Positions 26,245-34,988 of a stretch of 64,000 nt of DNA are shown here, in pieces. The notes under the pieces are model-generated. The model had not been told where the DNA came from. It worked only from the letters and a program-made list of their open reading frames with translations, and ran no database searches. Positions within the stretch are counted from its first letter, which is position 1. Every line of letters begins with the position of its first letter. This DNA is from Corynebacterium mucifaciens (GTDB taxonomy: Bacteria > Actinomycetota > Actinomycetes > Mycobacteriales > Mycobacteriaceae). Location: the NCBI RefSeq assembly GCF_012396315.1, contig NZ_JAAXPF010000006.1:62001-126000 (forward strand), given 5' to 3'. A program made the translations under genes and the position numbers.

Positions 26245-26877
26245 TTAGTTCAGCCCCCGGTTCCAGGCCTCCAGGTACCAGCGGATCGCCGAAGGGTCGT
26301 CGAGACGCGGCATCGCCACAAGCCTCGCGGTGTTCGCGTTACCCAAGCCCTTCAGCGCCGGGTACTGCGCGACCACAAAGCCCAGCAGCGACGCGGTGAG
26401 CGCCGCGATCGTGCCGCCGTGCGCGACCAGCAGCACCGCAGAATCGTCCCACTGCCGGTAGTCGCGCATCAGCTCGTCCACCACCTCGCGCGCACGCGCC
26501 GCCACCTCGAGGCGGCTCTCCCCTCGCGGCGGCGCCCACGAGGCATCCGTGCGCCACACCGCACGCGCCCCGCCGTGCTCGTTGTCCACCTCGCTGTGCG
26601 TTTTGCCCTGCCAGTCGCCCAGGTGGGTTTCGCGCAGCCGCGTATCGACGCCTACGGGCAGCCCCAAATCCGCCCCCACCACGTCAGCAGTGTGCTTCGC
26701 GCGCATGAGGTCCGAGGAGACGATCTTGGAAATACCAAGACCGCGCAGCTCCTTCGCGGCCGCGTGGGCCTGCGCCACGCCGCGGTCCGAGAGCACCGTG
26801 TCCAGTTGTCCCTGCATGCGGGACGAGGCGTTGTACTCCGTCTCGCCGTGGCGCAGCAAGATCAAACGACGTTGCAT
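26245..26877 (-). CDS. histidine phosphatase (phosphoglycerate mutase-like)
   Basis: The 210-residue enzyme is a histidine-phosphatase-superfamily member with the catalytic LRHGETEYN motif (RHG at residues 9-11; H10 is phosphorylated), the second His in LVAHGGTIAAL near residue 150, and the family arginine. In actinobacteria, homologues linked to rsfS and nadD are annotated as broad phosphatases (GpmB-like) or glucosyl-3-phosphoglycerate phosphatase; substrate is uncertain. It sits between rsfS (9-base gap) and degV (no gap). Confidence 0.88.
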   Translation of the reverse strand: MQRRLILLRHGETEYNASSRMQGQLDTVLSDRGVAQAHAAAKELRGLGISKIVSSDLMRAKHTADVVGADLGLPVGVDTRLRETHLGDWQGKTHSEVDNEHGGARAVWRTDASWAPPRGESRLEVAARAREVVDELMRDYRQWDDSAVLLVAHGGTIAALTASLLGFVVAQYPALKGLGNANTARLVAMPRLDDPSAIRWYLEAWNRGLN

Positions 26878-26886
26878 CGCCGGGGC

Positions 26887-27360
26887 CTAGTACTCGTCGT
26901 CGGCCACGGCCGGGCCTTCACCCGCCAGCGGCAGGTCCTCGAGGTTTGTCGCCTCGCGCAGCTCGGATTCGTCGCCGAAGGCGGCCGGGCGCTCGTACGG
27001 CTCCAGCCCCTCAACCTCGATGGCGGGGCAGTCCGCGTAGAGGCGGTCCAGACCGTAGAACTCGCGCTCCGCGTCGCGCTGGATGTGGACGACGAAGTTG
27101 CCGTAATCCAGCAGCACCCAGCGGTTTTCGCGGTTGCCTTCGCGGCGCTTCGGCTCCACGCCCTGCTCCGTCAGGTCGTCTTCAACTTCCTGGACGATGG
27201 CGGCGACCTGGCGCTCGTTGTCCGCCGAAACGATCACGAACACGTCGGTGATGGCCATGACGCCTGAGACGTCGATGACGGCGATGTTCTTGCCAAGCTT
27301 CTCGTCGGCTGCCTTGGCGGCGACCTTGGCCCGGTCGATGGAGATCTGCGGAGCGGTCAA
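26887..27360 (-). CDS. rsfS: ribosome silencing factor RsfS
   Basis: The 157-residue protein is RsfS, which binds L14 on the large ribosomal subunit and blocks subunit joining in poor growth. The family core is clear: ITDVFVIVSADNERQVAAIVQEVEDDL, RRxxREGNRENRWVLLDYGNFVVHIQ and FYGLDRLYADCP. An acidic tail of about 35 residues follows. TTG 27360 is chosen as start: a GAAGGG ribosome site lies eight bases upstream and the family N-terminus aligns there, whereas the ATG at 27414 adds unrelated sequence. The order nadD-rsfS is widely conserved. Confidence 0.9.
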   Translation of the reverse strand: MTAPQISIDRAKVAAKAADEKLGKNIAVIDVSGVMAITDVFVIVSADNERQVAAIVQEVEDDLTEQGVEPKRREGNRENRWVLLDYGNFVVHIQRDAEREFYGLDRLYADCPAIEVEGLEPYERPAAFGDESELREATNLEDLPLAGEGPAVADDEY

Positions 27361-27430
27361 GTGGGAAACCCTTCGTTGGTGAAACGGACAGACCGGCTTA
27401 TTGTCCCACGACACGCCCCGGTAGTGCTAG

Positions 27431-28018
27431 TTAGCCGTAGAGGCTGTTCTTCGAGATGTACTGCACCACCCCGTCCGGCACCAGGTACCAGACCGGGCGG
27501 CCCTCAGCGGCGCGGGTGCGGCAGTCTGTGGAGGAAATCGCCATCGCCGGAATTTCCACCAAATGCACCCGCTCCTGGATATCCGCCGGCAGCATGTCCT
27601 CGCGGAGTTCGTAACCCGGGCGGGTCACGCCGACGAACTCCGCGAGCTGGAACATTTCTTCCCAGTCGTGCCAGGACATGATGGAGGACAACGCGTCCGC
27701 GCCGGTGATGAAGTACAGCGCTTCGTCCGGGTACTGCTCGCGCAGATCCCGCAGGGTGTCGATGGTGTAGGTCGGCCCGTCGCGGTCGATGTCCACGCGT
27801 GAGACGGAAAAGCGCGGATTCGCGGCGGTGGCGATCACCGTCATGAGGTAGCGGTCCTCCGCCGGGCTGATGGTTTTGCCCTCTTTTTGCCACGGCTGGC
27901 CGGTGGGCACGAAGATGACCTCGTCCAGGTGAAACCGGTCCGCGACTTCGCTCGCCGCCACCAGGTGCCCGTGGTGGATGGGGTCGAAGGTGCCGCCCAT
28001 GACTCCGATGCGGTTCAT
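27431..28018 (-). CDS. nadD: nicotinate-nucleotide adenylyltransferase
   Basis: The 195-residue enzyme joins nicotinate mononucleotide and ATP to deamido-NAD in NAD synthesis. It starts [19 protein letters not shown], the nucleotidyltransferase signature with the HxGH motif (HHGH), and has the C-terminal ISSTDCRTR motif matching ISSTxIR. Length fits. Its ATG overlaps the proA stop in an ATGA arrangement, so nadD is probably translated together with proA. Longer in-frame starts would lie inside proA. Confidence 0.95.
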   Translation of the reverse strand: MNRIGVMGGTFDPIHHGHLVAASEVADRFHLDEVIFVPTGQPWQKEGKTISPAEDRYLMTVIATAANPRFSVSRVDIDRDGPTYTIDTLRDLREQYPDEALYFITGADALSSIMSWHDWEEMFQLAEFVGVTRPGYELREDMLPADIQERVHLVEIPAMAISSTDCRTRAAEGRPVWYLVPDGVVQYISKNSLYG

Positions 28019-29304
28019 TGCCGTACCTGCCCGCTGCCCTGCAGGATCCACTTCGTGGTGGTCAGCTCCGGCAACGCCATGGGGCCGCGGGCGTGGAGTT
28101 TCTGGGTGGAAATGCCGATCTCCGCGCCCATGCCGTACTGCTCCCCGTCCGTGAAGGCGGTCGAGGCGTTGAGGACGACGGCGGCGGCGTCGACGGCGTG
28201 AGCAAACCGTCGCAAAGCATCAGCATCCTGGGCCGCGATGGCCTCCGTGTGGCCACTGGAGTAGCGCGCGATGTGGGCGATAGCCCCGTCGACGCCGTCC
28301 ACGACCGCGCTCGCGATGTCCATGCTGAGGTACTCCTCAGCGAAGTCGGCCTCGGTCGCGGGGGTCACATCGGCCCCGAACGCAGCGTGCCTATCGACGT
28401 CGCCGTGCACCTCAACCCCCGCCTCCTGCAAAGCGGCGATCACTGCCCGCTTGTCCTCGTCGGGCAGCGCGGCGTCGATGAGCACCGTCTCGGTCGCGTT
28501 GCAGACGCTGACCCGGCGCGTCTTGCCGTTGATCAGCATTGCGATCGCCTTGTCCATGTCGGCGGATGCGTCGACGTAGAAGTGGCAGTTGCCCGTGCCC
28601 GTCTCGATGGTGGGCACGGTCGCGCCGGTGACCACGGCCTCGATCAGCCGCGCGCTGCCGCGGGGGATCACCACGTCCACTAGGCCGCGGGCCGTGATGA
28701 GGTCCTGCACGGAGTCGTGGCTGTCGCACGGCAGCAACTGCACTGCCTCGCGGGGCAGATCGTGGTCGGCGAGGACGTCTTGGAGCACCGCGACGAGCGC
28801 GGCGTTGGAGTGGCGCGCCGTCTTGGAGCCGCGCAACAGCGCCGCATTGCCGGATTTGAGCGCCAGCCCGAACGCGTCCACGGTGACGTTCGGGCGGGCC
28901 TCGTAGACCATGCCCATCACCCCCAGCGGGACGCGGACCTTCCTCATCTGGATGCCGTTCGGAAGCGTACGGCCAGTGAGCACCTCCCCCACCGGGTCCT
29001 GCAGCCCAGCCACCTGGCGTAGGCCGTCGGCGATGCCCTCAATGCGCGACTCGTCGAGGGCGAGGCGGTCCAGCACCGACTCCGCCAGCCCGTTCGCCCG
29101 CCCGTCTGCGAGGTCCCACGCGTTGGCCTCGAGGATCTCGGGCGCGCGCTGCACAAGGGCGGCCGCCGCGTCGCGCAGCACCGCGTCCTTCACCGGGGTG
29201 GGCAGCACCGCAAGCTGCGGGGCGATGTCCTTGGCGCGGCGTGCCTGGGAAAGCACCTCCGCGCGCTCGGCCTGTCGTTGCTGCTCGGTCTGCTGCTCAC
29301 TCAT
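28015..29304 (-). CDS. proA: gamma-glutamyl phosphate reductase
   Basis: The 429-residue NADPH-dependent enzyme reduces gamma-glutamyl phosphate to glutamate 5-semialdehyde, the second step of proline synthesis. The catalytic cysteine lies in [13 protein letters not shown] near residue 255, and [20 protein letters not shown] near residues 128-147 is a family signature. Length is normal. It is not next to proB: a 2-hydroxyacid dehydrogenase gene lies between them. nadD overlaps its stop. Confidence 0.96.
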   Translation of the reverse strand: MSEQQTEQQRQAERAEVLSQARRAKDIAPQLAVLPTPVKDAVLRDAAAALVQRAPEILEANAWDLADGRANGLAESVLDRLALDESRIEGIADGLRQVAGLQDPVGEVLTGRTLPNGIQMRKVRVPLGVMGMVYEARPNVTVDAFGLALKSGNAALLRGSKTARHSNAALVAVLQDVLADHDLPREAVQLLPCDSHDSVQDLITARGLVDVVIPRGSARLIEAVVTGATVPTIETGTGNCHFYVDASADMDKAIAMLINGKTRRVSVCNATETVLIDAALPDEDKRAVIAALQEAGVEVHGDVDRHAAFGADVTPATEADFAEEYLSMDIASAVVDGVDGAIAHIARYSSGHTEAIAAQDADALRRFAHAVDAAAVVLNASTAFTDGEQYGMGAEIGISTQKLHARGPMALPELTTTKWILQGSGQVRQ

Positions 29305-29319
29305 GCGGCAATCGTAGCG

Positions 29320-30234
29320 TTAGTACCCGGCGTCGATGTCCACCTCGGTGGACATCTTCTCTCCGGCTTCGAAGAGCTCCCAGTTTTTCGCGGCCAGCCC
29401 GCCGATGCGCCGCTCCATGAACCGCGGGATGTTCGCCACATGCGGGGTGATCACGCAGTTGTCCAGCCCCCACAGTTCGTGGTCTGCAGGCAGTGGCTCG
29501 GGCTCGGTGACATCGAGGCCGGCGCCGCGGAGCGTGCCGTCGCGAAGCGCCTGCGTGAGCGCGGGCGTATCGACGAGCGGTCCGCGACCCACGTTGATAA
29601 TCACCGCGCTGTCCTGCATCTTGCCGATTGTCTCGGCATTGACCATGTGCCGCGTTTCCTCGGTGAGCGGGGTCAGCAGCACGAAGTAGTCGTGATCGGC
29701 CCACACATCGTCGGTTAGCGTGACCGTGCGGTCGGCGCCGTCGACCGGGTTACCGGAGCGGTTCACCGCGGTGATGTCCATGCCGAACGGCTCGAGGAAG
29801 CGGATGAGCGTTTTGCCGATGCCGCCCGCACCGATGAGCGCGAGCTTCTTGCCGTCGAAGAGGTATTCCTTCTCTTTGAACAGCTGCGTGTTGTTCCACT
29901 CGGGGCTGACGGCCTTGATCCGGTGCTCCACGGCGAGCAGCAGGGCGAGGGCGGATTCGGCGACCGTGTCGTCGTAGAGCCCGCCGGCGTTAGCGAAGCG
30001 GACCCCGTTCGCGGCATGTTTGGCCAGGGTGCCGGCCTCTAGCAGCGCCTCAATCCCGGCGTACTGGATCTGTACGACCTTGACCGACTCCGGGAGCTCG
30101 TCCGGGAAGTCCTTCGGCCCGCCGCCGAAGACCACCAGGTCCGGGTTGTCGTCGAGCGCGACATGGGTGTGTCCTTGCGCTTCAAGGTGGGCGATGGGCT
30201 CGTCTTTCGGCTTGGGCAAGTACGCGAATTTCAT
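29320..30234 (-). CDS. D-isomer-specific 2-hydroxyacid dehydrogenase
   Basis: The 304-residue NAD(P)-dependent dehydrogenase has a Rossmann motif GAGGIGKTLIRFL (about residues 138-150), the family blocks HYFVLLTPLTEETRHMVN-like (WADHDYFVLLTPL) and INVGRGPLVDTPAL, and a His/Glu pair (VITPHVANIP). The substrate is not known; phosphoglycerate, glyoxylate/hydroxypyruvate or other 2-keto acids are possible. It sits between proB and proA, as the gene called unkdh does in C. glutamicum, but no proline-pathway role is established. A 15-base gap separates it from proA. Confidence 0.88.
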   Translation of the reverse strand: MKFAYLPKPKDEPIAHLEAQGHTHVALDDNPDLVVFGGGPKDFPDELPESVKVVQIQYAGIEALLEAGTLAKHAANGVRFANAGGLYDDTVAESALALLLAVEHRIKAVSPEWNNTQLFKEKEYLFDGKKLALIGAGGIGKTLIRFLEPFGMDITAVNRSGNPVDGADRTVTLTDDVWADHDYFVLLTPLTEETRHMVNAETIGKMQDSAVIINVGRGPLVDTPALTQALRDGTLRGAGLDVTEPEPLPADHELWGLDNCVITPHVANIPRFMERRIGGLAAKNWELFEAGEKMSTEVDIDAGY

Positions 30235-30252
30235 GCCCTCCCAGGGTAGCGG

Positions 30253-31368
30253 CTACAGCCGCGAGGCGTAGTTGGACAGGTAATCGGCGTGCACAACGGC
30301 GCGGCGCTGGTGCTCCGGCAACTCGTCTGACTGGCGCCCGAGCATGGTGGCAAGCTCCGCGGCGTCGTAGGCCACCTCGCCGCGGCCCACCGCCTGCGAG
30401 TCTGGGCCCAGAATCTCCACGATGTCGCCGGCGTGGAACTCGCCATCGATGCCGGTAATGCCCACGGCAAGCAGGCTGGTGCCGCCGCGGGTGACGGCGT
30501 CGACGGCGCCTTGGTCTAGGCGCAGCACGCCTTCCGCGTCGGCGGCGTACAGGGCCCAGAATTTCCAGGCGTTGAGCTTGCTCTCCGGGCGGGTGTGGAA
30601 CACGGTGCCCACCTGCGCCGTCTCCAGCGCCGCGTCGATCTTTTCGGTGGCAGTGAGCAGCACCGGCACGCCGCCGCGGGTGGCCAGGCGAGCGGCCGAG
30701 ACCTTCGCCGCCATGCCGCCGGTGCCGAAGACTCCCCCATCTCCCGCCTGGATGCCTGCGAGGTCGTTGCCGGAACGCACTTCGTCGATAAGCATGGCGC
30801 CGGGGTCCGCGGGGTTGGTGGTGTAGAGGCCGTCCACGTCGGACAGCAGCACGAGTGCATCCGCGGAGATGAGCGTGGCCACGATGGCGGACAGCCGGTC
30901 ATTGTCGCCGAAGCGCATCTCGGAGGTGGCGACGGTGTCGTTTTCGTTGACAATCGGCACCGCACCCATCTGGCGCAGGCGGTCGATGGTGCGCTGCGCG
31001 TTGCGGGCGCGCTCGCGTGACCCGGCGTCGGATTGGGTGAGCAGGACCTGCCCGATCGTGCGGCCGTAGCGCGCGAACGACGCGCCCCACACCTGCGCCA
31101 GGTGGATCTGCCCCACCGACGCGGCTGCCTGCTTAGTGGCCAGGTCGCGCGGGCGGGCCTTCAAACCGAGCGGCGCCATCCCCGCGGCGATCGCGCCGGA
31201 GGAGACCACGATGACGTCGGAACCGCGCGCAATGCGGTCTTCGATAGCGTCAACAATGCGGTCGATCTTCACCGGGTCAAGCTCGCCCGAGGCGTTAACC
31301 AGGGAGCTTGTGCCCAGCTTGACCACAATACGGCGCGCGGCGGCGATCTCTTCGCGGAGGGACATCAT
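30253..31368 (-). CDS. proB: glutamate 5-kinase
   Basis: The 371-residue enzyme phosphorylates glutamate, the committed and proline-inhibited step of proline synthesis. The amino-acid-kinase domain starts [14 protein letters not shown] and shows [10 protein letters not shown] and VNENDTVA; a C-terminal PUA domain follows from about residue 275 ([20 protein letters not shown]). ATG 31368 is taken as start (a second ATG follows at once); a TAGACT hexamer ends 8 bases upstream, so the mRNA is probably leaderless. The promoter is shared divergently with the HNH gene, with a palindrome between. Confidence 0.94.
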   Translation of the reverse strand: MMSLREEIAAARRIVVKLGTSSLVNASGELDPVKIDRIVDAIEDRIARGSDVIVVSSGAIAAGMAPLGLKARPRDLATKQAAASVGQIHLAQVWGASFARYGRTIGQVLLTQSDAGSRERARNAQRTIDRLRQMGAVPIVNENDTVATSEMRFGDNDRLSAIVATLISADALVLLSDVDGLYTTNPADPGAMLIDEVRSGNDLAGIQAGDGGVFGTGGMAAKVSAARLATRGGVPVLLTATEKIDAALETAQVGTVFHTRPESKLNAWKFWALYAADAEGVLRLDQGAVDAVTRGGTSLLAVGITGIDGEFHAGDIVEILGPDSQAVGRGEVAYDAAELATMLGRQSDELPEHQRRAVVHADYLSNYASRL

Positions 31369-31376
31369 GGGGAGAC

Positions 31377-31382
31377 AGTCTA
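31377..31382 (-). promoter_or_regulatory. putative -10 (TAGACT) of proB
   Basis: On the minus strand TAGACT ends 8 bases before ATG 31368. The palindrome 31386-31417 begins four bases upstream, in the spacer and -35 zone. Confidence 0.45.
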
Positions 31383-31385
31383 TCG

Positions 31386-31417
31386 CCTGTGGAAAACGCC
31401 CGAACGCTATCCACAGG
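31386..31417. repeat. CCTGTGGA/TCCACAGG palindrome between proB and HNH gene
   Basis: CCTGTGGA (31386-31393) and TCCACAGG (31410-31417) are perfect inverted arms; the right arm continues a TATCCACA DnaA-box-like core. It lies between two divergent -10 elements (31377-31382 and 31445-31450), where a bound protein would affect both genes. Confidence 0.6.
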
Positions 31418-31444
31418 TTGCGCATAAGGATTGCTTATTTCGCC

Positions 31445-31450
31445 TAGGCT
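31445..31450 (+). promoter_or_regulatory. putative -10 (TAGGCT) of the first HNH gene
   Basis: TAGGCT ends 7 bases before GTG 31458. The context CGCCTAG..TGC is repeated before the paralogue at 56510 (CGCCTAGCGTGC). Confidence 0.5.
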
Positions 31451-31457
31451 GCGCCCC

Positions 31458-32534
31458 GTGAACGCATTCGATGCAACGATGAACGCCTGCGCCGTCGACT
31501 TCCTCAAGCACTTCAACCGGCAGCAGTTGCTGGACGCCGGCTTCAGCCCCCGCCGCGTCGGCGAGTGGCGGAAGGTCCACAACGTCCTCTTCGGCGCCAC
31601 CAAGTGGACCGCGAAGCAACGTGAGGCTGTGGCCCGGGCGCGCACGTCCGGGCTGAGCCTGGACCAGCTGGTGCTGATTGAGAAGAAGCTGCATCACATC
31701 GCAGACGCGGCGCTGCAGTGGGCATTGCGCCTCGAGCTGCTTGCCTTCCGCGGCACCTACGAGGCGTTGCGCCGCCGGGCGAAGGAGATTGTGCCGGCAC
31801 CGCCGCCGAAAAAGCCGCGCGCCAAGGTGATCTTTTCCGCGCCGCGGATGGGCATGCGCTCCATGATGGTCACCGGCACCGAGCGCGACATCACCGACAT
31901 CGAAACGTCCCTGCGCACCGACCTCGACCCCGCACTCCCCGAGTCGGAGCAGATGCTCGGCCCGCTTCTCGACGTCCTCCGGTCCGACACCACCGGCATC
32001 CCCCGTGCCGCCCCGCGCCCCATCGTCCTCGTGCCGATGGAGGAGCACGTGAAAATCCTCGCCGGCGACGGCGACGAGGTGCTGCTCGGGCTTACCGACG
32101 GCACCACCATGACCGGCGCCGAATACCTGCAGCGCACCCACGGCGAGGCGCTAGAAGTCGCGCTGTTCCACCCCGAGGAGGGGCCGGTGAATCTGTACCG
32201 CAGCGCGCGGTTTGCCAACCAGAAACAGCGCGACCTGCTGCGGGTGGCCCAGCCGGTGTGCTCCGCCCCAGATTGCCGGCGCGCTGCAGATCACTGCGAG
32301 TTCCACCACATCGTGCCTTGGGCGCGCGGCGGCCCCACCAACCTGGCGAACCTCGCGCCGCTGTGCCGCTACCACAACCGGGTCAACGACGACTCGCCCG
32401 GACTATCCCGACGCGGCCGCATCGTGCGGAGGCAGGGCCGGATCTACTGGCGCTACCCGCGCGGGTATCCGGTGTCCAACCCGCGCGGCCACCGCGGCGC
32501 GATGGACCTGCTGTTCGGCAAGCGGCGGCCCTAG
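31458..32534 (+). CDS. HNH endonuclease, 13E12/DUF222-like paralogue 1
   Basis: The 358-residue protein resembles the actinobacterial 13E12-repeat/DUF222 HNH family. The N-terminal ~290 residues are a helical region of unknown role ([18 protein letters not shown] ... [14 protein letters not shown]). The C-terminal HNH domain reads [28 protein letters not shown], then [13 protein letters not shown]; the zinc cysteines and HH/N catalytic residues are all present. Such genes are multicopy and their function is unknown. A paralogue sits at 56510-57547. GTG 31458 is chosen from the leaderless TAGGCT spacing and similarity to the paralogue. It is the only plus-strand gene among minus-strand housekeeping genes and converges with obgE (four-base overlap). 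Confidence 0.85.
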   Translation: MNAFDATMNACAVDFLKHFNRQQLLDAGFSPRRVGEWRKVHNVLFGATKWTAKQREAVARARTSGLSLDQLVLIEKKLHHIADAALQWALRLELLAFRGTYEALRRRAKEIVPAPPPKKPRAKVIFSAPRMGMRSMMVTGTERDITDIETSLRTDLDPALPESEQMLGPLLDVLRSDTTGIPRAAPRPIVLVPMEEHVKILAGDGDEVLLGLTDGTTMTGAEYLQRTHGEALEVALFHPEEGPVNLYRSARFANQKQRDLLRVAQPVCSAPDCRRAADHCEFHHIVPWARGGPTNLANLAPLCRYHNRVNDDSPGLSRRGRIVRRQGRIYWRYPRGYPVSNPRGHRGAMDLLFGKRRP

Positions 32535-34036
32535 CCCTGCCAGCGCTCGCGGTCGGCCTCTTCGCCGGTGCCGTAGTCGTACTCGTCGATGAGGCCGCGG
32601 CGCGCCTGCGAGGCGCGCTTGCGCTCGGCCGCAGAGGTGCGGTCGGTGCCGCCAAGTCGGGCGTCCTGGCCGCGGCCTGCAAGCGTCGGGTCGCCGCCGA
32701 TGGAAGGCTCCCAGTCGAACGAGATCTCGCCGATGGTGACGGTGTCGCCCTCCTGCGCACCTTGCTTGCGCAGCAGCTCTTCCACGCCGGCCTTGTTCAG
32801 TCGGTCGGAGAGGTAGCCGACGGCTTCGTCGTTCTCGAAGTCCGTCTGACGCACCCAGCGCTCCACCTTCTCGCCGGTGACCAGCCAGCCCTCCGGGTAA
32901 ACGGGATCGCGCGTGACCTCGATGCCGGCATCGTCGTGGCGGCGGCCGACAAATGCTGGGCGGATAACCTGCGGCTCCGCGACGGGCTGCTCCTTGCGCT
33001 TTGCGCGGGCGCGCTTGACGATGTCCCACATCGCCCACTTCAGCTCATCCAAGCCTTCGCGGGTAGCGGTGGAGATCAGATACACCGGCCACCCGAACTT
33101 CTCCTCGATGTCGTCCCGCAAAAACTCAGCGAGTTCTTTTGCCTCCGGGATGTCCATCTTGTTCAACACCACCAGGCGCGGGCGCTCGCGCAGGTCGCCG
33201 AGGCCGGAATCCATGTCCAGCGCACCGGCGTAGGTGTCCAGTTCGTGCTCGAGGGCCTCGATGTCTGAGAGGGGGTCACGCCCAGGCTCCATCGTCGCCA
33301 CATCCACAATGTGGGCCAGCACCGCGGTGCGCTCAATGTGGCGCAGGAAGTCCAGGCCCAGCCCCTTCCCCTCGCTCGCACCCGGGATCAGGCCGGGCAC
33401 GTCAGCGATGGTGAAGGTGTCGTGGCCCACGTTCACCACGCCCAAGTTCGGCGCAAGGGTGGTGAACGGGTAATCCGCGATCTTCGGCTTGGCCGCCGAC
33501 AGCACCGAGATGAGCGACGATTTGCCTGCCGACGGGAACCCCACCAGGCCCACATCCGCCATCGACTTCAGCTCCAGGATGAGGTCGTGCGCCTCACCCG
33601 GCTCGCCTTTGAGCGCAAAGCCCGGTGCCTTGCGCTTCGCCGTCGCCAAGGCTGCGTTGCCCAAGCCGCCGAAACCTCCCTCAGCCGCGATGAAGCGGGT
33701 GCCCGGCACGGTAAGGTCCGCGAGCACCTCCCCGTCCTCGTCCCGCACGACAGTGCCCACCGGAACCTCGAGTACGAGGTCCTCCCCGCGCGCGCCGTTG
33801 CGCCAGTCGCCGGCGCCGTTCGCGCCGCGCTGCGCCTTCAGGTGCGGGCGGTACTGAAAGTCGAGCAGGGTGTGCACCTGCGTGGACACCTCAAGGACGA
33901 TGTCGCCGCCGTGCCCGCCGTTGCCGCCGTCGGGGCCGCCAAGGGGCTTGAACTTTTCACGGTGGACGGACGCGCAGCCATGGCCGCCGTCGCCCGCTTG
34001 GAGGTGCAAGGTTGCGCGATCAACAAATTGGGCCAT
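32531..34036 (-). CDS. obgE: GTPase ObgE/CgtA
   Basis: The 501-residue GTPase acts in 50S subunit assembly and stress control. The glycine-rich Obg domain is at residues 1-158 ([32 protein letters not shown] repeats), the G domain has G1 [10 protein letters not shown] (about 166), G3 [16 protein letters not shown] and G4 NKMD, and an OCT domain ([21 protein letters not shown]) starts near residue 365. A charged tail of about 60 residues follows, typical of actinobacteria. A terminator lies between rpmA and obgE, so obgE may use its own promoter in addition to readthrough. Confidence 0.96.
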   Translation of the reverse strand: MAQFVDRATLHLQAGDGGHGCASVHREKFKPLGGPDGGNGGHGGDIVLEVSTQVHTLLDFQYRPHLKAQRGANGAGDWRNGARGEDLVLEVPVGTVVRDEDGEVLADLTVPGTRFIAAEGGFGGLGNAALATAKRKAPGFALKGEPGEAHDLILELKSMADVGLVGFPSAGKSSLISVLSAAKPKIADYPFTTLAPNLGVVNVGHDTFTIADVPGLIPGASEGKGLGLDFLRHIERTAVLAHIVDVATMEPGRDPLSDIEALEHELDTYAGALDMDSGLGDLRERPRLVVLNKMDIPEAKELAEFLRDDIEEKFGWPVYLISTATREGLDELKWAMWDIVKRARAKRKEQPVAEPQVIRPAFVGRRHDDAGIEVTRDPVYPEGWLVTGEKVERWVRQTDFENDEAVGYLSDRLNKAGVEELLRKQGAQEGDTVTIGEISFDWEPSIGGDPTLAGRGQDARLGGTDRTSAAERKRASQARRGLIDEYDYGTGEEADRERWQG

Positions 34037-34084
34037 GGTGAGTCCCGCCTTTCTTCTGGCCTTGCGATACGGACGATGATATGC

Positions 34085-34119
34085 AAAAAGCGCCGCCGGC
34101 CCGAACGGACCAGCGGCGC
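34085..34119 (-). terminator. intrinsic terminator after rpmA
   Basis: Read on the minus strand, a 13-base stem (34107-34119 with 34090-34102, few mismatches) around a four-base loop is followed by TTTTT (AAAAA at 34085-34089 on the plus strand). It would end the rplU-rpmA transcript before obgE. Confidence 0.8.
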
Positions 34120-34133
34120 CGATTCACCAGCGC

Positions 34134-34478
34134 TTACGCGGTGGCAGTTGCCTCGGCGGCGGTGCCTTCCTCGACAACGCCTGCTACCTCGGCCTGCTCG
34201 AGGACCTCGGAAGCAACGCCCTGGCCGTCAGCCGGGACGATGTTGACGATGCGGCGCTTGCGCTTGATGCCGAACTGGACGGAGCCGTCAGCCAGAGCGA
34301 ACAGCGTGTCGTCGCCACCGCGGCCGACGTTGTCGCCCGGGTGGAACTTGGTGCCACGCTGGCGGACGATGATCTCGCCGGCCTTGACCTGCTGGCCACC
34401 GAAGCGCTTCACACCGAGGCGCTTGGACTCAGAGTCACGACCGTTCGAGGAGCTGGATGCACCCTTCTTGTGTGCCAT
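34134..34478 (-). CDS. rpmA: 50S ribosomal protein L27 with C-terminal extension
   Basis: Residues 1-85 are a standard L27 ([20 protein letters not shown] ... [27 protein letters not shown]), whose flexible N-terminus reaches the peptidyl-transferase centre. The protein goes on to 114 residues, with about 27 extra acidic, Ala/Val/Glu-rich residues ([20 protein letters not shown]), whereas L27 is usually 84-90 residues. The extension is in frame and ends in a normal stop before the terminator. It is cotranscribed with rplU, 20 bases upstream. Confidence 0.95.
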   Translation of the reverse strand: MAHKKGASSSSNGRDSESKRLGVKRFGGQQVKAGEIIVRQRGTKFHPGDNVGRGGDDTLFALADGSVQFGIKRKRRIVNIVPADGQGVASEVLEQAEVAGVVEEGTAAEATATA

Positions 34479-34498
34479 AGTTCAAACTCTCCTAGTAG

Positions 34499-34804
34499 TT
34501 ACTTGATGCCGGTGATCTTGACGGTGGTCTGCTGCTGGCGGTGACCCTGGCGGACCTTGTAGCCGGTCTTGTTCTTGTACTTCAGAATGTCGACCTTCTT
34601 GCCCTTGCCGTGCTCGACGATCTCCGCGGTCACGTTGACCTTGGACAGGGCGTCGGTGCCGGAGGTGACGTCTGCGCCATCAACGAGAAGGATCGGGGTG
34701 AGTTCGACCTTGTCGCCTGCTTCACCCTCAAGCTTCTCGACCTTGACGAGGTCGCCTTCGGCAACCTTGTACTGCTTGCCGCCGGTCTTGACGATCGCGT
34801 ACAT
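34499..34804 (-). CDS. rplU: 50S ribosomal protein L21
   Basis: The 101-residue protein is L21 ([20 protein letters not shown]), a beta-barrel protein of the large subunit that binds 23S rRNA next to L20. The C-terminal [24 protein letters not shown] matches the family end. It leads the rplU-rpmA operon; a leader of roughly 145 bases with a 10-base-pair inverted repeat precedes it. Confidence 0.97.
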   Translation of the reverse strand: MYAIVKTGGKQYKVAEGDLVKVEKLEGEAGDKVELTPILLVDGADVTSGTDALSKVNVTAEIVEHGKGKKVDILKYKNKTGYKVRQGHRQQQTTVKITGIK

Positions 34805-34873
34805 AGAGGGTTACCCCTTATCTCTACTCGCCCACCCCCGGCATGCACAAGGGCGGAATGGAACAGTTCGAGC

Positions 34874-34940
34874 GTTTCGGGGCCGGTAACGAGCCAGCCG
34901 TGCCCGCATGCGTAGGCAACGAGGCAGCACGCCCCGAAAC
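34874..34940 (-). promoter_or_regulatory. inverted repeat in the rplU leader
   Basis: GTTTCGGGGC (34874-34883) and GCCCCGAAAC (34931-34940) are perfect 10-base inverted arms, within the transcribed leader of rplU if the promoter at 34953-34982 is used. It could be a ribosomal-protein leader structure for feedback, or an extended terminator for rne readthrough; there is no T-run. Confidence 0.5.
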
Positions 34941-34952
34941 AGCGACTTGGCA

Positions 34953-34982
34953 AGACTACACCGGAAGCTTGCGCTTTACCAA
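34953..34982 (-). promoter_or_regulatory. putative promoter of rplU-rpmA
   Basis: On the minus strand TTGGTA (34977-34982) and TAGTCT (34953-34958) are separated by 18 bases. It lies just after the rne stop, giving a leader of about 145 bases before rplU. Confidence 0.5.
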
Positions 34983-34988
34983 ACCGCG

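Noticed and set aside
31718..33268. Plus-strand open frame of 516 codons across the HNH gene and the end of obgE
   Set aside because: The HNH domain and the Obg C-terminal domain are both coded in other frames here; the composition is typical of a GC shadow.
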